Assembly (NCBI GenBank): GCA_900549085.1
Contig: URMO01000036.1
Location: forward strand, 1 to 19,412
Length of the DNA: 19,412 nt
Origin: an uncultured Collinsella sp.
GTDB lineage: Bacteria; Actinomycetota; Coriobacteriia; Coriobacteriales; Coriobacteriaceae
Direction of reading: 5' to 3'
Positions within the stretch are counted from its first letter, which is position 1; the number at the start of each line of letters is the position of its first letter. The position numbers and the translations under genes are program-made. Under the pieces are notes generated by a model, which was not told the DNA's origin, searched no databases, and saw only the letters and a program-made list of their open reading frames with translations. Below, one piece after another: positions 6,961 through 13,660 of the stretch.

Positions 6961-7446
6961 TTATTCAAATCGCAGTGCCACGGCTTGCGCCGCCTGCATC
7001 ACGCGCTGGAGCGGCACGTTGTGCTCACGGGCAAGGCGGGCGCAGTCCTCGTACTCGGGTGCCGCACGCTCACTGCCGTCGGGCAGGGTGGCCACCTTGA
7101 CGGACACCTCGCCCCATGGCGTCGTTACGCGCTCAAAGCGGCGTGGCAGGCAAACGCGCTCCATAACCTGGCGACGGATACCATTGGTCGTGGTTTCCAA
7201 AAAGATGATCGTCTGCAGACGCTCGATATCCTCGTGAGCACAGATTACCTGTAGCTGCCAGCTGGAGCGGCCTTTCTTGCAATAGAGGGGCAGCCAATGC
7301 ACCTCGCGCGCACCCGCCTCGCGCAGGCGGTCGGCAGCGTAGGCGAGCACCTCGGGCGACGCGTCGTCGATGTCGCATTCCAGCTTGACGATGGTTTCGG
7401 GTGCATCGGTCTCGCGGGACAGTGGGGATGTGCTATCGCATTGCAT
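6961..7446 (-). CDS. LarC C-terminal-domain protein (LarC2-like, nickel-pincer cofactor synthesis)
   Basis: 161 residues matching only the C-terminal part of LarC, the enzyme that inserts nickel into the pincer cofactor of lactate racemase. Visible family features are IVKLECDIDDASPEVLAYA (19-37), LYCKKGR (54-60), LETTTNGIR (83-91) and PEYEDCARLA (130-139). Full LarC is about 400 residues; in lactobacilli it is made as LarC1 plus LarC2 through a ribosomal frameshift. Here no LarC1 sequence lies upstream. The ATG at 7446 follows GGAAAGGAT; upstream in-frame ATGs at 7485 and 7593 lack ribosome binding sites. It precedes the yfcE-like gene. Whether it still works in nickel insertion, alone or with a LarC1 elsewhere in the genome, cannot be told here. 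Confidence 0.82.
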   Translation of the reverse strand: MQCDSTSPLSRETDAPETIVKLECDIDDASPEVLAYAADRLREAGAREVHWLPLYCKKGRSSWQLQVICAHEDIERLQTIIFLETTTNGIRRQVMERVCLPRRFERVTTPWGEVSVKVATLPDGSERAAPEYEDCARLAREHNVPLQRVMQAAQAVALRFE

Positions 7447-7602
7447 ACGGTCCGGATCCTTTCCGCGCGGGCTCGTTTTGTTCATCCAAACGCTAGCACA
7501 TCGCGGGCGGCGCAGGGGCGGCGTCATGGGATAGGTGCGACTTTTGCTGGGCGCAAGTGCTGGCGCGCTCCAACGCCGGCCCGCTCCATTCAAACGTGTA
7601 CG

Positions 7603-7645
7603 TCAGCCTCCAAACATGTCATTTTTTGCAGCTTTTGGAGGCTGA
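7603..7645. repeat. Inverted repeat in the divergent larC2 / phosphatase intergenic region
   Basis: TCAGCCTCCAAA (7603-7614) and TTTGGAGGCTGA (7634-7645) form a perfect 12-bp inverted repeat with a 19-nt A/T-rich centre. An overlapping pair CAAACATGT (7611-7619) and ACATGTTTTG (7649-7658) offers an alternative structure. The 340-nt stretch 7447-7786 holds no gene. Apart from this repeat it contains only a weak -10-like TACAAT (7749-7754) before the phosphatase gene. The repeat could be an operator for the divergent genes or a dispersed palindrome; it has no U-tract. Confidence 0.6.
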
Positions 7646-7786
7646 TGCACATGTTTTGAGAGCGCAAGCGAGGCCGCACCGCGCGCCGCGCAGCCTTTCC
7701 AATCGATTTCGACCCCCGGCGTGCCCGGCGTGTTGAGAGCTGCGCCATTACAATGGAGCGGATTCGCTTGACGCAAAGGAGCCGCC

Positions 7787-8698
7787 ATGTCTGCTTGCCC
7801 GCTGATCGATTGCCATACCCACACCTCGTTCTCGGACGGTCATGCCTCGTTTGAGGACAACGTTCGCGCCGCTGCTGCGGCCAGCTGCCGCGTCATGGTC
7901 TCAACCGATCATCTCGCCCTGCCCGCCAGCATGGACGCCAACTGCGAAGTGCAGGTTACTGAGGGCGACCTGCCGGCGCATCGTCTGGCTTTTGAGGACG
8001 CCCGCAAGCTCGCCGCGCAGATCACGCCGGAGCTCGAGCTTATCTATGGCTTTGAATGCGACTGGTACGAAGGTTGCGAGCCTTTGGTTGAGCGCTGGTC
8101 CGCGGGTGCCATAGTGCGCTTGGGCAGCGTGCATTGGATTGGCAACCCGGGCGATATCATGGCCGGTGCCGCGGGTACGGCGGGAACGGAAAACGTCGCT
8201 CGCCCCGATACGCCCGATTCCCTTTGCGGTTGGATCGACGACGACACCGACCTGCACGTTTGGGAAAACCTGGGCGTGCGCGGCGTGTGGGAGCGCTATG
8301 TCGACGACTGGTGCCGCGCCTGCGAAAGCTCGCTCAGCTTTGATGTGATGGCTCACCCTGACCTGGTCATGCGCTTTTCGAAGGAAGGCTTTACGCCCGA
8401 CTTTGACCCCGCACCGTTTTGGCAGCAGATGGCCGAATGCGCCCACGATACGGGCCGCCGCATTGAGGTCTCGACCGCCGCACCGCGCAAGGGCCTCGAC
8501 GACTACTATCCCACGACCGGATTGCTGCGTTGCTTTGCCCACGCCGAGGTGCCGATCACTTTTGGCTCGGACGCACACCGCGCCTGCGACATCTGCTGGA
8601 ACATCCGTGAGGCCCAGGCACACGCCTACGACCGTGGCTACCGAACCTTCGACATCCCCCACCCCACCGGCGAATGGGAATCCACGCCCCTCGCCTAG
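7787..8698 (+). CDS. hisJ: PHP-domain histidinol-phosphatase
   Basis: 303 residues of the polymerase-and-histidinol-phosphatase (PHP) superfamily. It should convert L-histidinol phosphate to histidinol, step 8 of histidine synthesis. The metal-site motifs are present: H10-x-H12 (IDCHTHTSFSDGH), D41-H42 (STDHLALP), E90 (GFECDW), H116 (GSVHWIG), VMAHPDLVMRF, and D-x-H in TFGSDAHRACDI near the C-terminus. The ATG at 7787 is preceded by AAAGGAG at 5 nt. It is convergent with the his operon, which otherwise lacks a phosphatase, since hisB here is only the dehydratase. That context supports the histidinol-phosphatase call over another PHP phosphoesterase. The symbol hisK is also used for this type. 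Confidence 0.85.
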   Translation: MSACPLIDCHTHTSFSDGHASFEDNVRAAAAASCRVMVSTDHLALPASMDANCEVQVTEGDLPAHRLAFEDARKLAAQITPELELIYGFECDWYEGCEPLVERWSAGAIVRLGSVHWIGNPGDIMAGAAGTAGTENVARPDTPDSLCGWIDDDTDLHVWENLGVRGVWERYVDDWCRACESSLSFDVMAHPDLVMRFSKEGFTPDFDPAPFWQQMAECAHDTGRRIEVSTAAPRKGLDDYYPTTGLLRCFAHAEVPITFGSDAHRACDICWNIREAQAHAYDRGYRTFDIPHPTGEWESTPLA

Positions 8699-8710
8699 CC
8701 ATCCCTTCAT

Positions 8711-8779
8711 AAGTTGCGGTGAAATAGGGATTGTTTTGCTTGATGAAGCGCTTAAACAGTCCCTATTTCACCGCAACTT
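8711..8779. repeat. Palindromic intergenic repeat, copy 3
   Basis: Arms 8711-8736 and 8754-8779 (26 nt each) pair throughout with one G-T wobble; the left arm starts AAGTTGCGGTGAAATAGGGA. A further hairpin GCTT-gatg-AAGC (8738-8749) caps it. It lies between the convergent histidinol-phosphatase and hisE genes, so it may stop transcription from both sides, but no T-run follows either arm. Same family as 432-504 and 1960-2026. Confidence 0.9.
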
Positions 8780-8818
8780 CCATGACCCCGTTACACCAAC
8801 AAAGACTGTCCCAAACGA

Positions 8819-9136
8819 CTAGTGGCGGCGGGCGTTGAGCTCGCCGGCCAGTTCGTCGAGGGTGATGCCGTAGCGCTCGAGCGTCACGAGCAGGTGGTAG
8901 AGCAGGTCGCCGGCCTCGTAGCGGATGTGATCGTGATCGTTATCCTTGCAGGCCATGATCACCTCGCTCGCCTCCTCGGCAAGCTTCTTGAGCAGCTCGT
9001 CCTCGACGTCGGTCAACAGACGAGCGGTGTAGCTCTCCTGCGGCGATGCGTCGCGACGGCCGTGAATCACCTCGGCGAGCCCCGTCAGCGTCTCACCGAT
9101 ATTTCCATCCTGAACGTTTGCGGTGCGCACACCCAT
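8819..9136 (-). CDS. hisE: Phosphoribosyl-ATP pyrophosphatase
   Basis: 105 residues, the usual size for stand-alone HisE. It hydrolyses phosphoribosyl-ATP to phosphoribosyl-AMP and PPi, step 2 of histidine synthesis. The MazG-like all-alpha metal site is visible as E54-E55-x-x-E58 (KLAEEASEV) and E74-x-x-D77 (YEAGDLLYH). The ATG at 9136 follows AAAGGA. It is the last gene of the operon, 46 nt after hisI. In many bacteria hisI and hisE are fused; here they are separate cistrons. The palindrome at 8711-8779 follows its stop. Confidence 0.96.
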   Translation of the reverse strand: MGVRTANVQDGNIGETLTGLAEVIHGRRDASPQESYTARLLTDVEDELLKKLAEEASEVIMACKDNDHDHIRYEAGDLLYHLLVTLERYGITLDELAGELNARRH

Positions 9137-9182
9137 AGTTCAATCCTTTCTGGTTGGCCAAGCGCCTAGTCGAGCGCCCGTC

Positions 9183-9512
9183 CTACGCGAGTTTCTTAAA
9201 GAAGCAGGTACGGTTGCCGGTGTGGCAGGCCGGACCAGGAGAATCGACCTTGACCAGCAGCGTATCGCTATCGCAGTCGGCCCAGAGCTCCTTGACCGCT
9301 TGCATATTGCCGCTCGTCGCGCCCTTGTTCCAGAGCTCCTGGCGACTGCGGCTCCAAAACCACGTGGTACCGGTCTTGAGCGTCAGCCCCACCGACTCCT
9401 CGTTCATCCAAGCAACCATAAGCACCTCGCCGGTGTCATACTGCTGAACCACACAAGGAATCAGCCCCTTGGCGTCATATTTAAGATCCGCTGGAGTAGT
9501 AATTTCTTTCAT
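9183..9512 (-). CDS. hisI: Phosphoribosyl-AMP cyclohydrolase
   Basis: 109 residues. It opens the adenine ring of phosphoribosyl-AMP, step 3 of histidine synthesis. Diagnostic motifs are WSRSRQELWNKGATSG (53-68), Mg-binding D79-C80-D81-S82-D83, and Zn-binding cysteines C80, C96 and C103 (ACHTGNRTCFF). The frame is open 23 codons further, but the ATG at 9512, after GGGGAA, starts at the expected N-terminus; the extra part would lie in the structured hisF-hisI spacer. The 142-nt spacer upstream is the largest gap in the operon and holds the extended hairpin at 9551-9645. Confidence 0.96.
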   Translation of the reverse strand: MKEITTPADLKYDAKGLIPCVVQQYDTGEVLMVAWMNEESVGLTLKTGTTWFWSRSRQELWNKGATSGNMQAVKELWADCDSDTLLVKVDSPGPACHTGNRTCFFKKLA

Positions 9513-9550
9513 TTCAATTCCCCAATTTAAACATCGCCGGTCGGCGAGGG

Positions 9551-9645
9551 TTGTCCAGGTACCCGAGATTCCGAGCGACAAGCCCGACGACGCGTACTTA
9601 AGTACACGAGGAGGGTTGGAGCCGGAAGGTCGGGTGCCTGGGCAA
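9551..9645. repeat. Extended imperfect palindrome (about 95 nt) between hisF and hisI
   Basis: Outer arms 9551-9573 and 9623-9645 pair over 23 bp with only two mismatches and two G-T wobbles (CCAGGTACCCGA against TCGGGTGCCTGG). Inside, CAAgCCC (9579-9585) can pair with GGGTTG (9613-9618), and the apex is the perfect palindrome GTACTTAAGTAC (9594-9605). A small adjacent hairpin CGCCG-gt-CGGCG lies at about 9535-9546. There is no T-run on the - strand, so it is not a standard terminator. It may be an RNA processing or stability element within the his mRNA, or a dispersed ERIC-like palindromic unit. Confidence 0.8.
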
Positions 9646-9654
9646 GCCGCAGCA

Positions 9655-10437
9655 CTAGAAGTCCAACCTCACAGGAATGCCCTGCGACGCCATATACTCC
9701 TTCACCTGGCGAATGCTGAAGGTTCCAAAGTGAAAGACGCTGGCTGCCAGCACGGCGTCTGCCTCGCCCTCGATCACGCCCTCGGCAAAATGCTCGAGCG
9801 TGCCCACGCCGCCGCTCGCGATGACGGGAATCGGCACCGCGCGCGCCACGGCGCGGGTGAGCGCCAGGTCAAAGCCGGCCTTGGTGCCGTCGCGGTCCAT
9901 ACTGGTGAGCAAAATCTCGCCGGCGCCGCGACGAGCCGCCTCCTCGGCCCACGCCACCGCGTCGATGCCCGTGGCGTTGCGACCTCCCGCGGTAAAGACC
10001 TCCCACTTGTCGGCCCCCGGCTCACCGGGCAGGCCCACGCGCTTGGCATCGATCGCCACGACCACGGCCTGGCTGCCAAACGCCGCGGCGGCTTGGCTGA
10101 TCAACGACGGATAGCGCACGGCGGCAGAGTTAAGCGACACCTTGTCGGCGCCGGCGGCAACCATGGTCCGCATGCCCGCCAAGTCGCGGAAACCGCCGCC
10201 CACGGTATAGGGAATAGCGAGCTCCTCGGCTGCATGCGCCGCCATCTCGATAGTCGTCGCACGGTTATCGCTCGTGGCGGTAATGTCCAGGAAGACGACC
10301 TCGTCCGCACCCTCGCGGTCGTAGGCGCGCGCCAGCTCCACCGGATCGCCCGCATCGCGCAGGCTCACAAAGTTGACGCCCTTGACCACACGGCCGTCCT
10401 TGACGTCCAGGCAGGGAATCACACGTTTGGTAAGCAT
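9655..10437 (-). CDS. hisF: Imidazole glycerol phosphate synthase, cyclase subunit
   Basis: 260 residues, a complete (beta/alpha)8 barrel. With HisH it uses ammonia to convert PRFAR to imidazole glycerol phosphate and AICAR. Catalytic Asp11 (CLDVKDG) and Asp130 (VAIDAKR) are both in place. Phosphate-binding loops VGGGFR (79-84) and IASGGVG near the C-terminal half are typical. The ATG at 10437 lies 3 nt after the hisA stop, so the pair is translationally coupled. The downstream spacer carries the large palindrome at 9551-9645. Confidence 0.98.
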   Translation of the reverse strand: MLTKRVIPCLDVKDGRVVKGVNFVSLRDAGDPVELARAYDREGADEVVFLDITATSDNRATTIEMAAHAAEELAIPYTVGGGFRDLAGMRTMVAAGADKVSLNSAAVRYPSLISQAAAAFGSQAVVVAIDAKRVGLPGEPGADKWEVFTAGGRNATGIDAVAWAEEAARRGAGEILLTSMDRDGTKAGFDLALTRAVARAVPIPVIASGGVGTLEHFAEGVIEGEADAVLAASVFHFGTFSIRQVKEYMASQGIPVRLDF

Positions 10438-10440
10438 GGG

Positions 10441-11184
10441 CTACTCCTCCCCTCGGGCGGCGGCCAGCGCCTGGACCAGCGTAAAGTTGCCTTCGTAGAG
10501 CGCACGGCCGGTAATGGCGCCCTCAATAGCATCCTCACCCACCGCAGCCAGCGCGCGAATGTCGTCGAGCGTAGAGATGCCGCCCGAAGCCACGACAGGA
10601 AAGCCCGCGACCTTGGCAACATGGCGATACGCCGCCACATCGATGCCCGCCTGCATGCCATCGCGCGCAATGTCGGTATACACCAGATGCTTAAAACCCA
10701 GCTCGGAAAGCTGTGCCACGGCATCGTCGAGTGCCACGCCCGCGCCGTCGCGCCAGCCGTTCACCTTGACCTGGCCGTCGCGAGCGGCGATGTCGGCCAC
10801 GAGCAGCTCGCCAAAGCCTTGGGCCGCCACCTCGGCAAAACCCGGCTCGGTCACCAGCACGGTACCCAGTGCGATGCGGCGAGCACCGTAACCGGCCAGC
10901 TCGTCGATGCGCGCAAGCGAGCGAACGCCGCCGCCCACGTCCACGAACAGACCGTCGACGCCGCAGGTGGCCTTAATCGCCGCCGAGTTAGCAGCGCGCG
11001 CGTCCTCGTCCTCGCCAAAGGCGGCGGACAGGTCGACGACGTGCACCCAGCTCGCGCCCTGCTCGGCAAAGGAGCGGGCCACGGCCACGGGGTCGTCGGA
11101 ATATACCTTGCAGCGGCTCCGGTCGCCGCGCTCCAGGCGCACAACCTTGCCGCCGATCAAATCGATTGCGGGAAACAGAATCAT
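10441..11184 (-). CDS. hisA: ProFAR isomerase (phosphoribosylformimino-AICAR-P isomerase)
   Basis: 247 residues, TIM barrel homologous to HisF. It catalyses the Amadori rearrangement of ProFAR to PRFAR. Catalytic Asp8 (FPAIDLIGGKVVRL) and an Asp near 131 (LVADIAARDGQ) are present, together with VYTDIARDGM, a HisA signature. Actinobacterial relatives can have a bifunctional HisA/TrpF (PriA); sequence alone does not decide whether this enzyme is dual. The start ATG overlaps the hisH stop in an ATGA, indicating coupled translation. Confidence 0.96.
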   Translation of the reverse strand: MILFPAIDLIGGKVVRLERGDRSRCKVYSDDPVAVARSFAEQGASWVHVVDLSAAFGEDEDARAANSAAIKATCGVDGLFVDVGGGVRSLARIDELAGYGARRIALGTVLVTEPGFAEVAAQGFGELLVADIAARDGQVKVNGWRDGAGVALDDAVAQLSELGFKHLVYTDIARDGMQAGIDVAAYRHVAKVAGFPVVASGGISTLDDIRALAAVGEDAIEGAITGRALYEGNFTLVQALAAARGEE

Positions 11185-11876
11185 CGGCCGGCCCCCTCGA
11201 CGATGCTCACGAAGTTCTTAAGGATGCGCTGACCCAGCGCGGAGGATTTCTCGGGATGGAACTGGCAGCCCCACACGTTGCCGTGGCGCACGATGCACGG
11301 GAAGCTCCGCGTATAGTGCGTGCGCGCCAGCACATCGGCGGCATCGGCATCGTCGGCCACCGCGTAGCTGTGGGTGAAGTACATGTTGGCACCCTCGGCA
11401 AAACCAGTAAGCAGCGGATCGGCCGCACCGGCGGGCGTCATGTGCACCTGGTCCCAGCCCACGTGCGGCACCTTCAGGCGACTCGACTCCAAGCGCGTGC
11501 ACGAACCACGCATAATGCCCAGGCCATCGACCCAGGGGCCGCCATCCTGCTCGGGGGCGCTGCCATCCGCGGCCTCACCCGTAGGAACGCCCTCATTACC
11601 GCGCTCAAAAAACAGCTGAAGGCCCAGGCAGATGCCGAGCAACGGAGTTCCAGCGGCGACGGCATCGAGCACGGCCGCCTCCTCGCCGCTCTGGCGCATA
11701 AAGGCGATCGCATCATAGAACGCGCCCACGCCCGGGATGACCAGGCCGTCGGCGCTGCGGATCTGCTCCGGATCGTCCGACGTGCAGGCGGCGGCACCGG
11801 CGCGCGCAAGCCCGCGCACGACGCTCGACAAGTTGCCCTTGTGGTAGTCGACCACCACGATCTTCGGTTCACCCAC
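11181..11876 (-). CDS. hisH: Imidazole glycerol phosphate synthase, glutamine amidotransferase subunit
   Basis: 231 residues, class I glutamine amidotransferase that supplies ammonia to HisF. The triad is visible: nucleophile Cys83 in LLGICLGLQLFF, then His207 and Glu209 in GCQFHPEKS. I chose GTG at 11876, preceded by GGGAGG, because the family N-terminus (KIVVVDYHKGNLSSV) begins right after it. The ATG at 11927 would add residues encoded by the intergenic hairpin. The protein is somewhat longer than usual because of a Gly/Glu/Asp-rich insert of about 25 residues after ERGNEG (about 92-117). It overlaps hisA by 4 nt. Confidence 0.95.
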   Translation of the reverse strand: MGEPKIVVVDYHKGNLSSVVRGLARAGAAACTSDDPEQIRSADGLVIPGVGAFYDAIAFMRQSGEEAAVLDAVAAGTPLLGICLGLQLFFERGNEGVPTGEAADGSAPEQDGGPWVDGLGIMRGSCTRLESSRLKVPHVGWDQVHMTPAGAADPLLTGFAEGANMYFTHSYAVADDADAADVLARTHYTRSFPCIVRHGNVWGCQFHPEKSSALGQRILKNFVSIVEGAGR

Positions 11877-11905
11877 GCGACCCTCCCTTTTCTCATCGTC
11901 CAAAA

Positions 11906-11938
11906 CCGCCACAAAGGGGACAGGCACCTTTGTGGTGG
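11906..11938. repeat. Hairpin in the hisB-hisH spacer
   Basis: CCGCCACAAAGG (11906-11917) pairs with CCTTTGTGGTGG (11927-11938) over 12 positions with one non-Watson-Crick pair. The 9-nt loop, ggacaggca, also allows a shifted AAAGG/CCTTT pairing. It lies between hisB and the GTG of hisH in the 79-nt spacer. It could affect read-through or hisH translation, or be a dispersed repeat; no U-tract follows on the - strand. Confidence 0.6.
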
Positions 11939-11955
11939 ATTGCGCGATCCGTCAG

Positions 11956-12543
11956 CTACAGTGAACCCTTGGTGCTGGGGATGCCCTGCACGCGGGGATC
12001 GAGCTCGCAGGCGCGGCGCATCGTGCGGCCCACGGCCTTAAAGGCGGCTTCGATAATGTGGTGCGAGTTGCCGCCCGCCAGCTCGCGCACGTGCAGCGTG
12101 AGCTTGGCGTCACGCGCGAAGGCATAGAAGAACTCGACGGCTAGCTCAGTATCGAAGCTACCCACGCGCTCGGTCGGCACGGGCAGCTCGCAATAGGCCT
12201 GGCCACGACCCGAAATGTCCACTGCGGCCATCACGAGCGTCTCGTCCATGGCGATCGCCGCATCGGCAAAGCGCGTAATACCCGCTTTGTCGCCCAGCGC
12301 CCGGCAAAACGCCTCGCCCAACACAATGCCCGTGTCCTCGACGGTATGGTGCGCGTCGACCTCAACGTCGCCTACCGCATGCACCGTCAAATCAAACAGG
12401 CCATGGCGGCCAAAGGCGTTGAGCATATGGTCGAAAAACGGTACGCCGGTCGAGATATCGCACATACCGGTTCCATCCAGGTCGAGTTTGACGACAATGT
12501 CGGTCTCCCCCGTCTTGCGGGTCACCTCGGCATAACGGCCCAT
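11956..12543 (-). CDS. hisB: Imidazoleglycerol-phosphate dehydratase
   Basis: 195 residues, the monofunctional dehydratase form without the phosphatase domain found in enterobacterial HisB. It converts imidazole glycerol phosphate to imidazole acetol phosphate. The two Mn-binding repeats are present: DAHHTVEDTG with H65-H66-x-x-x-D70, and NSHHIIEAAFKA with H161-H162-x-x-E165. FFDHML near 36-41 is typical. The ATG at 12543 abuts the hisC stop with no spacer, and its ribosome binding site GGAGGAGA lies inside the last codons of hisC. Confidence 0.98.
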   Translation of the reverse strand: MGRYAEVTRKTGETDIVVKLDLDGTGMCDISTGVPFFDHMLNAFGRHGLFDLTVHAVGDVEVDAHHTVEDTGIVLGEAFCRALGDKAGITRFADAAIAMDETLVMAAVDISGRGQAYCELPVPTERVGSFDTELAVEFFYAFARDAKLTLHVRELAGGNSHHIIEAAFKAVGRTMRRACELDPRVQGIPSTKGSL

Positions 12544-13659
12544 CTAGATCTCCTCCTTCACCAGCACGGCAAACGCAGCCAGTACCTCATCGTTTTCCTG
12601 CGGCGTGCCCACGGTAATGCGCAGACAGTCCGCAAGCCCCGGCGCATAGCTAAAGTCGCGCACCAAAATCGAATACTCGTCGCGTAGGCGCTCGCGCACG
12701 CGCGTGGCATGCGGCGTACGCACGAGCACAAAGTTCGCCGCGCTCGGCCATGCCTCCACGGGCAGGCCCTCGGTAGCCATCGCGCGCAGGGCGCACAGCT
12801 CGCGCTCGCGCTCGGATGCGACCTGTGCCACCACGGGCGCGTACGCATCGCGGGCACGCACGCAGGCAAGTGCGGCGGCCTGGCTCAGCACATTAACCGA
12901 ATAGATCTGGCGAATCGCCGCGAACACGTCGATGACTTCCGGCACCGCGATCACGTAACCCAGACGCGTACCGGCAGCGCCAAACGCCTTGGACAGCGTA
13001 TGTAAAATCACCAGGTTGGGATGCTCGGCGATAAGCCCCTGCGCCGTGGTGGCCGCGCCAAACGAATCGTCGGCAAACTCAACGTAGGCCTCGTCGACCA
13101 TTACCATGCCGGGGCACGCATCGCACAGCGCCGCGACAAAGTCGAGCGGCGTCACATCACCCGTGGGGTTATTGGGCGAGGTCACGATTGCCAGGTTGCA
13201 CTCGGGCGCCGCCGCAAGCACGGCTGCCTGGTCGAGCTCAAAGGTCGCAGGGTCGCGCCACACGTCGCGCACCTCGGTCTGGCAGAGCGACGCAAAGAAC
13301 GCGTACTCGCTAAAGCACGGCGGGCAGTTGAGCAGGGTCCGCCCCGCACCGCCAAACGCCAGCAGGTAGTTATAGAGCAGCTCATCGCCGCCGTTGCCCA
13401 CGCAGATGTTCTCGCGCGCCACACCATGCCAAGCGGCAAGCTCGTCGCGCAGATCGTTGGACATGGGATCGGGATAGCGGTTGAGCGGTGTGGCAGCCAG
13501 GGCGGCGTCGACCGCCTCGCGCACGCCAGCCGGCACGGGATAGGTGTTCTCGTTGGCCGAAAGATTGATGCGCGTGGGCGTAAAGTTGGGATCGTAGGGC
13601 TCAATACCGGCCAGGTAAGGCTGGACGAGCTCCTTCATGCGGGACGTCAGCTCGGCCAT
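12544..13659 (-). CDS. hisC: Histidinol-phosphate aminotransferase
   Basis: 371 residues, fold-type I PLP aminotransferase. It makes L-histidinol phosphate from imidazole acetol phosphate and glutamate. The PLP lysine is K224 in HTLSKAFGAAGTRLGY. Other hallmarks are NLSANENTYP (32-41), TSPNNPTG (160-167) and VDEAYVEF (188-195). The frame extends to 13728, but the ATG at 13659 with GAGGAGG just upstream is the right start; the extension overlaps hisD in another frame. It starts 1 nt past the hisD stop, so translation is coupled. Confidence 0.97.
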   Translation of the reverse strand: MAELTSRMKELVQPYLAGIEPYDPNFTPTRINLSANENTYPVPAGVREAVDAALAATPLNRYPDPMSNDLRDELAAWHGVARENICVGNGGDELLYNYLLAFGGAGRTLLNCPPCFSEYAFFASLCQTEVRDVWRDPATFELDQAAVLAAAPECNLAIVTSPNNPTGDVTPLDFVAALCDACPGMVMVDEAYVEFADDSFGAATTAQGLIAEHPNLVILHTLSKAFGAAGTRLGYVIAVPEVIDVFAAIRQIYSVNVLSQAAALACVRARDAYAPVVAQVASERERELCALRAMATEGLPVEAWPSAANFVLVRTPHATRVRERLRDEYSILVRDFSYAPGLADCLRITVGTPQENDEVLAAFAVLVKEEI

Positions 13660-13660
13660 A

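Noticed and set aside
7447..7593. Possible LarC1 remnant in the upstream extension of the LarC2 frame
   Set aside because: The extension is Arg/Pro-rich with no LarC1 motif, and the ATG at 7446 has its own ribosome binding site.
8711..8779. Canonical Rho-independent terminator between the phosphatase and hisE
   Set aside because: The stem is strong but neither strand has a T-run after it; it is better treated as a member of the palindrome family.
9469..11232. A 587-codon + strand frame antisense to hisF and hisA
   Set aside because: Same cause: absence of stops opposite high-GC genes. It crosses the hisF-hisI palindrome and shows no protein family.
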